Shown here in pieces: positions 63,826 to 64,000 of a stretch of 64,000 nucleotides of DNA. The stretch is from Cyanodermella asteris (lineage: Eukaryota > Ascomycota > Lecanoromycetes > Ostropales > Stictidaceae): NCBI GenBank assembly GCA_900618795.1, contig UYJD01000012.1, forward strand, positions 212,855 through 276,854, given 5' to 3'. Both the position numbers and the translations under genes were made by a program. The notes beneath the pieces were generated by a model. The model was not told the origin of the DNA, searched no databases, and saw only the letters and a program-made list of their open reading frames with translations. The number at the start of each line of letters is the position of its first letter. The stretch's first letter is position 1.

Positions 63826-64000
63826 TGACCCAAATTTATGACTTCACGACCCATATCGTACAAGACAGACTCAGCACAAAGTCTTATTTGCCTGCTGGAG
63901 TGCAGAAAGGTCATCTTCGACTAGTCCCACCGAAGCCAGAGCTTTCGTATCTCGACGACGAATACCCAGGGGATGATGAGAACCCGCCCGAGGACCCCGA

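Overview
The window reads as nuclear DNA of a filamentous ascomycete. Introns are short (48-134 bp in most genes, GT..AG, with CTRAY-like branch points). Coding GC is moderate. Genes alternate strands with 0.02-4 kb spacers. The families seen are typically fungal: a DEP-RGS regulator, Zn2Cys6 factor, class III GH18 chitinase, MCT-type MFS carriers and DUF1349. Dothideomycetes is my best guess at class, but that is inference from gene style only. Two assembly gaps interrupt the sequence (14395-14923 and 32714-32738).

Layout. 1-4.4 kb has no convincing gene and leads into a FlbA/Sst2-type RGS gene (4452-6667) whose start codon overlaps the stop of a 9-codon uORF. Next come a CUE-domain ER protein (8154-8924), an SDR (9261-10136) and a divergently transcribed Zn2Cys6 factor (11161-13707). 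A gap flanked by homopolymers follows, with the C-terminal remnant of a probable GNAT acetyltransferase beside it. A two-domain FAD enzyme (15817-18375) shares a 1.7 kb divergent spacer with an MFS carrier (20114-21574). From 21.6 to 25.0 kb there is only one doubtful gene. A 1633-residue intronless gene covers 25343-30244.

From 30.2 to 33.1 kb the DNA is gene-free and contains the second gap in a repeat-like stretch. Then come an HHxxxDG acyltransferase (33143-34609), an SDR interrupted by one in-frame TGA (35110-36188), a secreted histidine phosphatase (36800-37986), S-adenosylmethionine decarboxylase (38371-39900), a secreted chitinase (41864-42886), an AT-hook protein (45991-47108) and TFIIIB subunit Bdp1 (48169-50571). 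Bre1 (51035-53382) and Ctr9 (54169-57861) follow on the same strand. The right end holds DUF1349, a small predicted mitochondrial protein, proteasome chaperone 3, a seven-span membrane protein and a secreted Ser/Gly/Gln-rich membrane-anchored protein running to the window edge.

How they fit together. Most genes are core cell functions. Bre1 and Ctr9 act in the same pathway (H2B ubiquitination during transcription), and Bdp1 is divergent from Bre1. The SDR/Zn2Cys6 and FAD-enzyme/MFS divergent pairs, and the acyltransferase-SDR pair, look like accessory metabolism, but no polyketide synthase or NRPS core is present. The most unusual items are the FAD enzyme fused to a formyltransferase-like fold lacking the usual histidine, the SDR with an in-frame stop followed by a conserved tail, the ATGA uORF of the RGS gene, and the nearly 800 bp without a sense ATG upstream of SAM decarboxylase.
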